Positions 1-7,775 of a stretch of DNA of 25,613 nt are shown here, one piece after another. A program made the translations under genes and the position numbers. The notes beneath the pieces were generated by a model that was not told the origin of the DNA, ran no database searches, and saw only the letters and a list, made by a program, of their open reading frames with translations. The stretch's first letter is position 1, and each line of letters begins with the position of its first letter. Origin of the DNA: Myxococcales bacterium (lineage in GTDB: Bacteria; Myxococcota_A; Bradymonadia; UBA4248); the NCBI GenBank assembly GCA_004554395.1, contig SFMP01000222.1:1-25613 (forward strand), written 5' to 3'.

Positions 1-79
1 GAGGGCGGATTCGGATGCGGGATCGCCCGTGGCGCTAGGGTTTGCGCGATGGGCAAGCGCGAGGGCGGATTCGGATGCG
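1..79. repeat. Two 19-bp direct repeats, 60-bp period, inside the partial CDS
   Basis: The same 19 bases (starting GAGGGCGGATTC) occur at 1-19 and 61-79, exactly 60 bp apart, and encode ASESAL twice in frame. More copies may lie beyond the left edge. Confidence 0.7.
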
Positions 80-510
80 AGCAGATCGGCGGGAGATGGG
101 TTTTGTTCGAGCGCAGGCGCGTCGTCGGCATGTGGATCGATGCGCTGGCAAAGGGCGTGATTGGCATAAAACCGCGCGATGGCACGGTATCGGTCGCGCC
201 ATGCGCTCGAGAACTCGTCTTCGAAGACGTCGGCCATGAGCGCGATGGCCTCTTCTTCGCCCGGCGCCAAATATTCTCGATACATCGGGTAGAGCGCCCA
301 ATTGGGGAATGCCCCAAGGCTCATCTTGCACAAAAAGGCAGCGATTTGTTCGAGTTCTTCATTCGAAGGGGGATGGGTGGCGTGCGAGGGATTGCCGATC
401 GATGGGGATTGCGCAGCGGAATGCGGTTCTCGGGCTATGCCAAATTGCTGGGGCAAAACGCAAGCGATTGCTCCGGCACACAAACCTAGACATAGCCACG
501 CCGCGCGCAT
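1..510 (-). CDS. Exported protein of unknown function (partial, C-terminus off window)
   Basis: The frame is open for 170 codons from an ATG at 510 and runs through the left edge without a stop, so the C-terminus is missing. The N-terminus (MRAAWLCLGLCAGAIAC) looks like a signal peptide. Cys17 could be a lipoprotein cysteine, although the preceding A-I-A is a weak lipobox. Residues 30-60 are Pro/Ser-rich, followed by a probably folded region with many aromatic residues (about 61-140) and an Ala/Glu/Pro-rich tail. The tail carries an identical 19-bp stretch at 1-19 and 61-79, giving the repeated peptide ASESAL with a 20-residue period. The start lies 17 bp after the stop of the lipoprotein gene at 528-1379, with a GGGCGAAG sequence upstream, so it is probably the last or a later gene of that operon. 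I do not recognise the family. Confidence 0.75.
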   Translation of the reverse strand, partial: MRAAWLCLGLCAGAIACVLPQQFGIAREPHSAAQSPSIGNPSHATHPPSNEELEQIAAFLCKMSLGAFPNWALYPMYREYLAPGEEEAIALMADVFEDEFSSAWRDRYRAIARFYANHALCQRIDPHADDAPALEQNPSPADLLASESALALAHRANPSATGDPASESAL

Positions 511-527
511 GATATCTTCGCCCTATA

Positions 528-1379
528 TTATTCGACGACGACGTCGACTTTGTCGTAGTGCGTGAGTTCTTCGGAACTCGCACGAACCGTAGCTTGGCAC
601 GAAGTCGCCAAACACGAATAGATATCGACTTTTCGTTTGAGCCCGCGCAAATAGGCTTTTGCACCTTTTTTGACGCCTTTAGAACGACCGATGCCGCTAA
701 TTTTGATATCGGTGACTTCGCCTTGCGGCGTGACGAGAACGATCGTTCCGACGATCGTCTTTTCGCCTTCGGCAATGCCATCGTCATTCGAAGGTTGCGC
801 CTTCGGCCGGCAACATTTCTGGCCTGGTTTGCATTTATCGGCGGGCACGCATTTCGAAGACGACGATTTTGTCGGCGTATCGGGCTCGGGTTCTTCTTCG
901 ATGACGGGTTCGTAGACGACGGGCGGGGGTGGCACTTCGAAATCGGCGCGAATCGTATAGGGACTTTTGCCCTCGCGCGTTTTGAGCGCAATGAAATATC
1001 GCTCGGGTTCGACTTCGAATTTGATAAACTCGTAGACGCTCTTTGAACTATTCGTCGTCATCGAATGGAGCGTTCGTCCGAATCCATCGAGGATTTCGAT
1101 CGACATGACGATAGCCGATGGATTGTCGACATTTGCCCGCACCGTGATAAATCCCTTTTCGGGTGGCGTAAAATAGAACCAGTCTTCGTTATCGCCATCG
1201 ATCGCCGACAAATCGTCGACTTTACTCGTATTGACGAGGAGTTGCGACGCGGAGTCGCGCGATCCATCGTATCCCGAATTGGAATTGTACTCGATCGTCT
1301 TAGAACAAGCACCGAGCCCGAGTCCTAATGCGCAAGCACAGACAAACAAGATAGAACGTTTAATCACAGATAACCTCAT
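528..1379 (-). CDS. Lipoprotein with PPC-like beta domain and C-terminal domain, paralogue of the next gene upstream
   Basis: The 283-residue product begins with a lipoprotein signal ending in the lipobox L-G-A-C (Cys25). Residues about 30-150 resemble a bacterial pre-peptidase C-terminal (PPC)-type beta sandwich, with features such as DNEDWFYFTPPEKG, then G-F-G, then YTIRADF. A Pro/Glu linker and a Cys-rich stretch (Cys residues around 173-190, including K-C-C) follow, and then a C-terminal domain (about 200-283). The same order is seen in the 1425-2546 product, so the two are probably paralogues despite low identity. I chose the ATG at 1379; an in-frame TTG at 1388 is the alternative. No strong ribosome-binding site is visible. 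It sits 45 bp downstream of its paralogue and 17 bp upstream of another exported protein. It is probably anchored in the envelope; its function is unknown. Confidence 0.8.
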   Translation of the reverse strand: MRLSVIKRSILFVCACALGLGLGACSKTIEYNSNSGYDGSRDSASQLLVNTSKVDDLSAIDGDNEDWFYFTPPEKGFITVRANVDNPSAIVMSIEILDGFGRTLHSMTTNSSKSVYEFIKFEVEPERYFIALKTREGKSPYTIRADFEVPPPPVVYEPVIEEEPEPDTPTKSSSSKCVPADKCKPGQKCCRPKAQPSNDDGIAEGEKTIVGTIVLVTPQGEVTDIKISGIGRSKGVKKGAKAYLRGLKRKVDIYSCLATSCQATVRASSEELTHYDKVDVVVE

Positions 1380-1424
1380 AGCTCGCAAGAGATTGCGAAA
1401 AAAAATACAAAACGGAGCAATGAT

Positions 1425-2546
1425 TTATTCGGGAATTTTGACGACGATTTTCGAAGCATTTTTGACATCTTTTGCACTCGCGTTTGTGACTGCAATCGAG
1501 CCCGTTTCGAGAATACTCGTTATTTTGAATCTACCACCTTGTAGCAATTGTCCATCGACGTAGATTTCGCCGATAGAACCTTCGCGCACGCCTTGGGCGC
1601 GTCCGGCACTAATTTTGAACTGCGTCGAATCTTTCTTATTCGTGACCGACATGACTTCGGCTTGAATCGTCGTATATCGACCTTTGAGATCGCCGACGAT
1701 GGGCTTAATCGCCTTTTTCTCGTTCGACACGCTCGACGTTTTCTGATTGAGCGTGCGAACTTCGGCAGGCGCCACGTGACTGCTACCGCTCGATTCTCGA
1801 ACGATCGTCGGCCCAGAATTGCCCGATGTCGAAGAAATGCCACCGGCGGCGGCAGTCGGGAGTGCAACGGCTCCGGCGGCGGCAGTCGGGAGTGCAACGG
1901 CTCCGGCGGGTGCACCGCCCTCGGCGCCACCTGCACCGCCACCCGCGCCATTCGAACCACCGCCCGCGCCATTGGCACCGCCCGAGCCATTCGATCCGCC
2001 GCCATTCTTTTTATCTTTCGCCGCTTTGGCATGATCGGCGACTTCGGCTTCGAAATCGGCATAAGCCGTATAATCGGGCGACGATTCGAGGGCAATAAAT
2101 CCGTCGTAATTCGTTTCGAACTTGATGTTGATCGAATAAATCGATTGCCCGCTTTCCGCCATGACTTTGACGTAATGGAGCCCCGATTCGGGCGTGAACG
2201 CCGTCACCTCGTGAACCGAAGCCGCGGCCTTGCGCCGTTCGACTTTGATAGGAATGCCAAATCGGTCGTAAATGCCCACGTCGACGTTGAAAACGCTCCC
2301 AGGGTCGTCCCAGAACGTCGTAACAGTGATGTCGCCTGGCGTGGGCACGAAGACCATCTTCCAGTCGATTTCATCGCCAGCCGTCGGATAAATTTCGTCG
2401 CTCGTGACTTCGTCGATCTCCATCCGAATGGCACCCGCTCGAAACGCATCGTGATCGATTTCCGTCGTGCATCCCGCTAGCGTGCCGACGCACGCCAAAC
2501 CCATAATAGCTAAACCGTTAAATATCTTCGTAGCAGATCGATTCAT
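1425..2546 (-). CDS. Lipoprotein with PPC-like beta domain and Gly-rich linker
   Basis: The 373-residue product has a signal peptide ending in the lipobox L-A-G-C (Cys26). Residues about 30-150 look like a PPC-type beta domain matching the downstream paralogue, with P-G-D-I-T-V, then Y-D-R-F-G, then YSINIKFE near the end. A long low-complexity linker (about 180-245) is built of Gly/Asn/Ser runs and a twice-repeated decapeptide (AGAVALPTAA). The C-terminal domain (about 285-373) contains A-Q-G-V-R-E-G-S, which resembles the K-G-V-K-K-G-A segment of the paralogue. The start ATG is preceded by GGTGG, and a well-spaced candidate promoter lies at 2589-2617, so this is probably the first gene of the three-gene run. 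It is probably a surface or periplasmic-facing lipoprotein; its function is not recognised. Confidence 0.8.
   Translation of the reverse strand: MNRSATKIFNGLAIMGLACVGTLAGCTTEIDHDAFRAGAIRMEIDEVTSDEIYPTAGDEIDWKMVFVPTPGDITVTTFWDDPGSVFNVDVGIYDRFGIPIKVERRKAAASVHEVTAFTPESGLHYVKVMAESGQSIYSINIKFETNYDGFIALESSPDYTAYADFEAEVADHAKAAKDKKNGGGSNGSGGANGAGGGSNGAGGGAGGAEGGAPAGAVALPTAAAGAVALPTAAAGGISSTSGNSGPTIVRESSGSSHVAPAEVRTLNQKTSSVSNEKKAIKPIVGDLKGRYTTIQAEVMSVTNKKDSTQFKISAGRAQGVREGSIGEIYVDGQLLQGGRFKITSILETGSIAVTNASAKDVKNASKIVVKIPE
1843..1902. repeat. Perfect 30-bp tandem duplication in a lipoprotein linker
   Basis: Bases 1843-1872 and 1873-1902 are identical and encode the decapeptide AGAVALPTAA twice. This is an in-frame duplication in the flexible linker and could vary in copy number by slippage. 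Confidence 0.85.
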
Positions 2547-2588
2547 GGTTCCACCAAATCAAGAAAATGCCCATCCTAAGACACCCTC

Positions 2589-2617
2589 TTTTAACAGCAA
2601 CGACGCCACTCTGTCAA
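2589..2617 (-). promoter_or_regulatory. Candidate sigma-70-type promoter for the lipoprotein operon
   Basis: On the minus strand a perfect TTGACA (-35, at 2612-2617) is followed after 17 bp by TTAAAA (-10, at 2589-2594). The ATG of the lipoprotein gene is about 43 bp further on. This is based only on sequence and spacing. Confidence 0.5.
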
Positions 2618-2673
2618 AGAGTCGATAAAAAATGCCAACCGCTCATTTATCGGGCGAATTTCCCCGTTCATCG

Positions 2674-3327
2674 TCATGAGGGCTTGTCGCCATTGAGCGT
2701 CTCGGGCTCGACGTGAAACGCGTTCTTGAGCGGAAAACTCTTGCCCAAATTCGTCAGCGTCAGCGGTTCAAATTCATACGCCAAGCGCGCATATTTGTTG
2801 CAGGGCGTCGAATGAGAATACGCCAGAGCCGCCGCCGCGCGCCGATAACAATATAAATACTCCTTCGGGCGTATGAGCTTGTTATCTTCGAACAGCAATC
2901 CAGTTTTGAGGCTCAGCGGCTGGCGATAAACGCCAACGTAATGCAAAATCTCGCGCCCCAACAAGTCGATCGGCACAGCCTGATGACCGCTAAAAATCAA
3001 ATGCCGCGACAGCGCCGCCATTATACCCGCACTCGAACTAAAAAAAAGCGGATAATTGCCGACATAGAGCAAATACAGCCCCATCGACGACTGCAACGGC
3101 AGCGATTGAACGTTAAAAAAGGGCCCAAACCACTTCACCACCCAGCTACGCGGCCCCGCGTAAGGGTCGTTTTCGTCGGGCAACTCGCGCACATCACTCA
3201 GCGTCTCTGGCGCACCAAGCGAGCTGTGCAACGTCGTCTCGGCCAACTCATTCGTGCCTCCCTTCGCATCGGGGCTCACGACCATAAACTCATGAACTTG
3301 ACTGATGACCATGTCTTTTTTTGCCAT
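2674..3327 (-). CDS. Protein of unknown function with a weak GIY-YIG-like pattern
   Basis: I chose the ATG at 3327, which gives 217 residues, because a GGAG lies 7 bp upstream; a 20-codon upstream extension is open but unsupported. There is no signal peptide or membrane segment. Residues about 83-109 read G-L-Y-L-L-Y-V-G...P-L-F-F-S...L-S-R-H-L, similar in layout to the GIY...(P)-L-Y-V-G...L-R-x-H start of GIY-YIG nuclease domains. Downstream Glu156 and the P-C-N at 175-177 fall where that family has its Glu and its P-P-x-N. The usual YIG is FFS here, so if the resemblance is real the domain may be catalytically degenerate. The N-terminal 60 residues are probably flexible. The gene stands alone between the lipoprotein operon and the hppA repeat array. 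This assignment is a hypothesis; the ORF itself is well supported. Confidence 0.65.
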   Translation of the reverse strand: MAKKDMVISQVHEFMVVSPDAKGGTNELAETTLHSSLGAPETLSDVRELPDENDPYAGPRSWVVKWFGPFFNVQSLPLQSSMGLYLLYVGNYPLFFSSSAGIMAALSRHLIFSGHQAVPIDLLGREILHYVGVYRQPLSLKTGLLFEDNKLIRPKEYLYCYRRAAAALAYSHSTPCNKYARLAYEFEPLTLTNLGKSFPLKNAFHVEPETLNGDKPS

Positions 3328-3448
3328 ATTGCCACTCCGCATCACATTATTCCGCACAAACAATACTTTGACGCGCAAATTATGCAATCATTTTTCGCAA
3401 AACTCGCATTTTCTCGCCATCTGGCATCGAGTCGCGGCAATATTTCGA

Positions 3449-3468
3449 ACAAAGCAAATTGGCTTTGT
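3449..3468. promoter_or_regulatory. 7-bp inverted repeat upstream of the 2674-3327 gene
   Basis: ACAAAGC and GCTTTGT arms flank a 6-nt loop. It has no T-run on the minus strand, so it is not an obvious terminator. It lies about 120 bp upstream of the ATG at 3327, between that gene and the repeat array. Confidence 0.35.
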
Positions 3469-3473
3469 CTTTG

Positions 3474-3703
3474 GGCCTCCGCTATTGGGGCTTGCAGCCC
3501 CAATACGCTTCGGCTAGCGGGCTATCTCGGCGCTTTGCGCCTCAATACACCCGCTTTTTTGGCCTCCGCTATTGGGGCTTGCAGCCCCAATACGCTTCGG
3601 CTAGCGGGCTATCTCGGCGCTTTGCGCCTCAATACACCCGCTTTTTGGGCTCCGCTATGGGGCTTACAGCCCCATACGCTACGCCTAGCGCGCATCGCGC
3701 GCT
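3474..3703 (-). repeat. Tandem hairpin (REP-like) array downstream of hppA
   Basis: Two near-identical 87-bp units start at 3474 and 3561, and a diverged third starts near 3648. Each full unit holds two hairpins that read on the minus strand with a bulged-G core. Type I' is at 3481-3508 and 3568-3595: a 10-bp TAT-containing stem closed by GC/GC. Type II is at 3517-3554 and 3604-3641: an outer stem GCGGG/CCCGC, an internal GA/GA, and an inner stem GGCGC/GCGCC with an AAA loop. In the third unit (3654-3679) the hairpin has lost one base pair on both sides. The array ends in a 7-bp palindrome (3687-3703) that overlaps the hppA stop codon. No protein-coding role is likely. It may affect transcript 3'-end stability or termination. 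Confidence 0.85.
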
Positions 3704-6026
3704 ATCGTTCTTGAGCGGGCGCTGCCGCGACCGGACGCTGTCTTTCGGGCATGCGACGCATCACACGGCGTTCTTGAATGCGTTGAGGAGCGGGTTGCGC
3801 TTCGCGTTCGGCTTTGACTTGAACGCCAGGAGCTGGGGCCTCTGGGGCGACGACTTGCGCAGCCGGTTGAGCAACAACAGTTGCGGCATTCGCATCGACG
3901 GTTGCTTTCGAAGCATTCCAACCGGCGAGTGTCGGAGCCAAAACGAGGGCGATAACGCTCATGAGCTTGATGAGAATGTTGATCGAAGGACCCGCCGTAT
4001 CTTTGAACGGATCGCCGACCGTATCGCCGACGACGGCAGCTTTGTGCGCTTCGCTCCCCTTGCCACCGTAATTGCCGCTTTCGATGTATTTCTTCGCATT
4101 ATCCCATGCGCCACCGGCATTTGCCATGAAGATGGCCAAAACGACGCCAGTCACCGTGACGCCGACGAGCAAACCGCCTAACATCGAACCGCTCGTATCG
4201 AGGACACCGGCGATGACGGGGGCAGCAATGGCAATGACACCGGGCAATACCATTTGTTTAATGGCAGCTTTCGTCGAAATATCGACGCATTTTTTGTAGT
4301 CGGCTTGGACGCCTTCTTTGCCGTCCAAGAGTCCTGGGATTTCTTTGAACTGGCGACGAACTTCGACGATCATGTCTTGTGCGCTACGACCGACGGCGAG
4401 CATGGCGAGTGCGCTAAACCAGAAGGGAAGCACCCCACCGACTAAGAGGCCGATGACGACGAGCGGGCTCATCGCATCGATCGATGTCAATTTCATGACT
4501 TGAGCATAGGCGACGAAGAGCGAAAGGGCGGTCAAGGTTGCCGAACCAATCGCGAAGCCTTTGCCGATAGCAGCCGTCGTATTGCCGACGCTGTCGAGTT
4601 TATCGGTACGTCCGCGGACTTCTTCGGGCAAACCGCTCATTTCAGCAATACCGCCGGCGTTGTCGGCGATCGGACCATAGGCGTCGACGGCCAATTGAAT
4701 ACCCGTCGTCGCGAGCATACCCAATGCGGCAAGCGCGATACCATAGAGCCCCGTGCAGAAGTAGGCAATCGCGATGGCGATGCAAATCAAGAGAACGGGG
4801 ATGACGCTCGAAAGCATACCGACTGCCAAACCGCGAATGATATTCGTCGCCGACCCCGTCGTCGAAGCTTCGGCAATCGCCTTGACCGATTTATAAGAAT
4901 CCGACGTGTAGAATTCGGTAATCTTGCCGATCAACGTACCGGCGATGAGACCACCCGTGACCGTGAGGAAGATCATCAACCAATCGATCGTAATTATGCC
5001 GCGAATGGGGTGTTCCCAAGAAAGGCCGTTTTCGGGCAAGACGAGGTATGCAACGCCAGCAGTAGCAATCGCCGTGATAACGGCAGCGGCAATCGTGCCG
5101 CGATCGAGGGCGTGCTGAGGATTCGATTTTTCGTCTTTGCTACGAACGATGAACGAGCAGAGAAGGCTCACGATGATGCCAACACCTGCGACGATAAAAG
5201 GCAAAACGACAGCGCTCAATTGACCTTGTTCAGACGTCCAAAGCGCGGCGCCGAGAACGGCAGAACCGATAATCGAACCGACATAAGATTCGAACAAGTC
5301 GGCGCCCATACCGGCGACGTCGCCGACGTTGTCGCCGACGTTATCGGCGATAACAGCAGGGTTACGCGGATCGTCTTCGGGGATTCCGGCTTCGACTTTA
5401 CCGACAAGGTCGGCGCCGACGTCGGCCGCTTTCGTATAGATACCACCGCCAACGCGAGCAAATAATGCAATCGACGATGCACCAAAGCTAAAGCCCGTGA
5501 GGACTTCTAAGATTTTCGCCATGTCTTGGCCGACAAAAATCGCCTGATTGTAGAGCAAGAACAACGAAATAATGCCCAAAAGCCCCAAACCGACGACCGT
5601 CATACCCATGACGGCACCGCCGCCAAAGGCAATCGCCAACGCATCGCGCAAGCCCTTCTGAGCTGCATTTGCCGTGCGAACGTTTGCTTTCGTCGCCACG
5701 CGCATCCCGATAAAGCCCGCCAATGCACTACAAACGGCACCGACGACAAATGAAAATGCCACCCACGAACTGCTGTTTGTATTCGTGTAGTTGATCAATC
5801 CGAGTAGCGCCGCCACGACGACGACGAAAATGGCCAAGACTTTGTACTCGGCCTTCAAGAAGGCCATGGCGCCCTCTTGAATGTACGACGCAATCGCCTT
5901 CATGCGATCCGTACCGGCATCCTTCTTCGCGATCGACCGCGCCTTTACGAATGAGAATACCAACGCCAATACGGCTGCCACTGGCACGCCATAGACGAGG
6001 TAGTCGATTGTGCTAAGATTGTTCAC
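3702..6026 (-). CDS. hppA: Membrane-bound ion-pumping pyrophosphatase, K+-dependent type
   Basis: This enzyme hydrolyses pyrophosphate at the inner membrane and pumps H+ and/or Na+. The 774-residue product has the family's many membrane helices and its substrate motifs: DVGADLVGK (202-210), EDDPRNPA (217-224), DNVGDNVGD (228-236), DAYGPIADNAGG (448-459) and VGDTVGDPFKDTAGP (666-680). The segment GNTTAAIGKG (481-490) has Ala where K+-independent enzymes have Lys, which points to the K+-dependent subfamily. Whether it pumps H+ or Na+ cannot be settled by eye. I chose the GTG at 6026 because AGGAGG lies 6 bp upstream; longer upstream readings run into pth. The start overlaps the pth stop by 14 bp, suggesting translational coupling. 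An unusual Ala/Pro/Gln/Arg-rich tail of about 70 residues (704-774) follows the last helix. Confidence 0.97.
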   Translation of the reverse strand: MNNLSTIDYLVYGVPVAAVLALVFSFVKARSIAKKDAGTDRMKAIASYIQEGAMAFLKAEYKVLAIFVVVVAALLGLINYTNTNSSSWVAFSFVVGAVCSALAGFIGMRVATKANVRTANAAQKGLRDALAIAFGGGAVMGMTVVGLGLLGIISLFLLYNQAIFVGQDMAKILEVLTGFSFGASSIALFARVGGGIYTKAADVGADLVGKVEAGIPEDDPRNPAVIADNVGDNVGDVAGMGADLFESYVGSIIGSAVLGAALWTSEQGQLSAVVLPFIVAGVGIIVSLLCSFIVRSKDEKSNPQHALDRGTIAAAVITAIATAGVAYLVLPENGLSWEHPIRGIITIDWLMIFLTVTGGLIAGTLIGKITEFYTSDSYKSVKAIAEASTTGSATNIIRGLAVGMLSSVIPVLLICIAIAIAYFCTGLYGIALAALGMLATTGIQLAVDAYGPIADNAGGIAEMSGLPEEVRGRTDKLDSVGNTTAAIGKGFAIGSATLTALSLFVAYAQVMKLTSIDAMSPLVVIGLLVGGVLPFWFSALAMLAVGRSAQDMIVEVRRQFKEIPGLLDGKEGVQADYKKCVDISTKAAIKQMVLPGVIAIAAPVIAGVLDTSGSMLGGLLVGVTVTGVVLAIFMANAGGAWDNAKKYIESGNYGGKGSEAHKAAVVGDTVGDPFKDTAGPSINILIKLMSVIALVLAPTLAGWNASKATVDANAATVVAQPAAQVVAPEAPAPGVQVKAEREAQPAPQRIQERRVMRRMPERQRPVAAAPAQER

Positions 6027-6630
6027 CTTTAGCCTCCTCTTTCTTCTTGGCCCGATATAGGCCGTTACAAAAACGCATCGAAGCCTCTGCACCCTGTTCG
6101 ATATACTTTTCGAGTGCATCGACTCCAATATTGAGTGTTGCCATATATTTTTCGCGTAGATCCCCTTCGGGGTACCGCCCCAAAACGTAGTTAATGACGT
6201 CGCCATGCTCGGGACGACCAATTCCTATGCGCATCCGATTAAAATCCGAATGCCCGGTGAGGTTGATGATCGATTTCAAGCCATTGTGACCGCCACTACC
6301 TCCGCCTTGTTTGACGCGAAGATCGCCAACGGGCAAATCGAGTTCATCGTGAATGACGAGGATATTGGCACATTCGATGTGATAAAATTGCATACATGCA
6401 ACGACACTTTTACCACTCAAATTCATATACGTTTGCGGTTTGAGAAAGACGACCGTGCGCCCACCTTGGCGCAATGTGCCAAAAATACCTTGAAACTTCG
6501 ACTGGCTCAGCGAAATCCCATGCTTGGCACAGTATCGATCGACGACCATAAAACCCGCATTATGACGCGTACCATCGTATTCCGATCCGGGATTGCCCAA
6601 ACCGACGATTAAAAGTGCTTCGTCTGCCAT
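6013..6630 (-). CDS. pth: Peptidyl-tRNA hydrolase
   Basis: Pth cleaves the ester bond of peptidyl-tRNAs released by stalled ribosomes and so recycles tRNA in the cytoplasm. The 205-residue product has the expected length and motifs: VGLGNPGSEY (Asn13), TRHNAGF with the catalytic His23, KPQTYMNLSG (Asn71), HDELDLPVG (Asp96), and GGSGGHNGLKSI (Asn116). I chose the ATG at 6630 because the family begins close to the VGLGNPG motif and a GGAGA lies about 11 bp upstream; an 18-codon extension to 6684 is open but unlikely. rplY lies upstream on the same strand, a common bacterial pairing, but here a terminator separates the two. The 3' end overlaps the hppA start. Confidence 0.97.
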   Translation of the reverse strand: MADEALLIVGLGNPGSEYDGTRHNAGFMVVDRYCAKHGISLSQSKFQGIFGTLRQGGRTVVFLKPQTYMNLSGKSVVACMQFYHIECANILVIHDELDLPVGDLRVKQGGGSGGHNGLKSIINLTGHSDFNRMRIGIGRPEHGDVINYVLGRYPEGDLREKYMATLNIGVDALEKYIEQGAEASMRFCNGLYRAKKKEEAKGEQS

Positions 6631-6836
6631 TGATAATGATTCTCTCCATTCGCGATGCAAAACGCATTGACCATTGACTGCCATCTATTACACCAATTCA
6701 AAAAATTTGGCGAAATAATGACGCTATATTGCGCTTTTAGCGGCTTTTGACGGGCTTTTCCCGAGTTATATAAGCCACCTTATCGCACCGATGCTCACAT
6801 ATAACCACACATATTCAATGTGTGAAAAAATGCAAA

Positions 6837-6865
6837 AAGCCCAAACCGTAAAACGGTTCGGGCTT
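6837..6865 (-). terminator. Rho-independent terminator of rplY
   Basis: A 13-bp stem (arms 6837-6849 and 6853-6865, 3-nt loop) is followed on the minus strand by T-rich sequence. The single non-Watson-Crick position is a G.U wobble in the minus-strand RNA but an A/C mismatch in the plus-strand RNA, so it favours the minus strand. It lies about 90 bp after the rplY stop. In the rest of the 326-bp rplY-pth gap, a 7-bp hairpin (CACACAT...ATGTGTG, about 6807-6825) and small hairpins near 6735-6770 are visible, but no gene. Confidence 0.85.
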
Positions 6866-6956
6866 AAAAATCATCCGATAGAGCAACGGTAACTCGGCAA
6901 TATATTGCGCGCGGTGTGTTGCACTATACTTCGCTCAAGCCGAGCGAAGACCGATC

Positions 6957-7526
6957 TTACGAGCGGGGCGGAATGATTTCGGCAACGAGGAAATCGGTGC
7001 CATAGACGAATTCGCAACCAGCCGGACGGGGCACGGCGCTGATTTGGATGCGATCGCGCAAATTCATCGGCGTCACGTCGACGACGATTTCGGTCGGGAT
7101 ATCTTTGGGCAAGCAAGCGACGACGACATCGCGAGCGGCCGAACGCAATTTACCACCGAGGCCAACGCCAACGGCTTTACCGTCGAAGCGCAACGGAACG
7201 CGAACCATGACTTTGCGATCGGCATCGACGGCATAGATGTCGACGTGGATGACGCGACGCGTAAGGGGATCGCGTTGAACGCTCTTGAGCATGACTTCGC
7301 GACGAATTTCGTTGCCGTTGTCGTCGACGACCAAATCAAAGACCAAGTTTGCGCCATAAGCCGTGCCGAGGACGCGGGTCAAGTCGGCGGGATTGATCGA
7401 AGCGGAGATCGAATCCATGTGACGACCGTAGCACACGACGGGAATGCTACCGGCTGCACGAAGTTTACGGCTTGCACCTTTTTTGCCCGGTTTGCGAGCA
7501 ACGGCTTTCAAAACTAACTTTTCCAT
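6957..7526 (-). CDS. rplY: 50S ribosomal protein L25, long (CTC/TL5) form
   Basis: L25 binds 5S rRNA in the large ribosomal subunit. The 189-residue product has the two-domain long form. The N-terminal L25 domain (about 4-95) has the typical S-R-K-L-R-A-A-G-S-I-P-V-V-C-Y-G segment and LKSVQRDPLTRRVIHVDIY. The C-terminal beta domain (about 100-185) is the TL5/CTC extension. I chose the ATG at 7526: AAAGGA lies 6-7 bp upstream, and the 40 codons further upstream do not match the family. A perfect 9-bp inverted repeat sits in the leader (7552-7578). A good -35 (TTGACA at 7654-7659) lies upstream but lacks a convincing -10. A strong terminator follows the gene. Confidence 0.95.
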   Translation of the reverse strand: MEKLVLKAVARKPGKKGASRKLRAAGSIPVVCYGRHMDSISASINPADLTRVLGTAYGANLVFDLVVDDNGNEIRREVMLKSVQRDPLTRRVIHVDIYAVDADRKVMVRVPLRFDGKAVGVGLGGKLRSAARDVVVACLPKDIPTEIVVDVTPMNLRDRIQISAVPRPAGCEFVYGTDFLVAEIIPPRS

Positions 7527-7551
7527 GGGTTTTCCTTTTGCAACCCCAACA

Positions 7552-7578
7552 GATATATGCATCGATAGCGCATATATC
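7552..7578 (-). promoter_or_regulatory. Perfect inverted repeat in the rplY leader
   Basis: GATATATGC and GCATATATC arms (9 bp, 9-nt loop) end about 26 bp upstream of the rplY start codon. It could be an RNA hairpin controlling rplY translation or a DNA operator. The role is inferred from position only. Confidence 0.5.
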
Positions 7579-7775
7579 CCAACTGGTTGCGAAGCGTTTA
7601 CTCGGCGCGCCCACCGCGCCGCCGTGCCGCCCACTATTTCACACATCTCAAAATGTCAAGTAAAATGCACCATTCATGGCGGTTTTCGGAGATCGATCAA
7701 AACTCATAAGCGCCATATCGCTACCCGAGCCACACGGCGACGAGAGCTCCGCATCGTATTGATCGATTCGCCATT

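Noticed and set aside
7631..7659. Promoter for rplY with a perfect TTGACA
   Set aside because: No acceptable -10 box is found at 16-18 bp spacing; it is noted in the rplY entry only.
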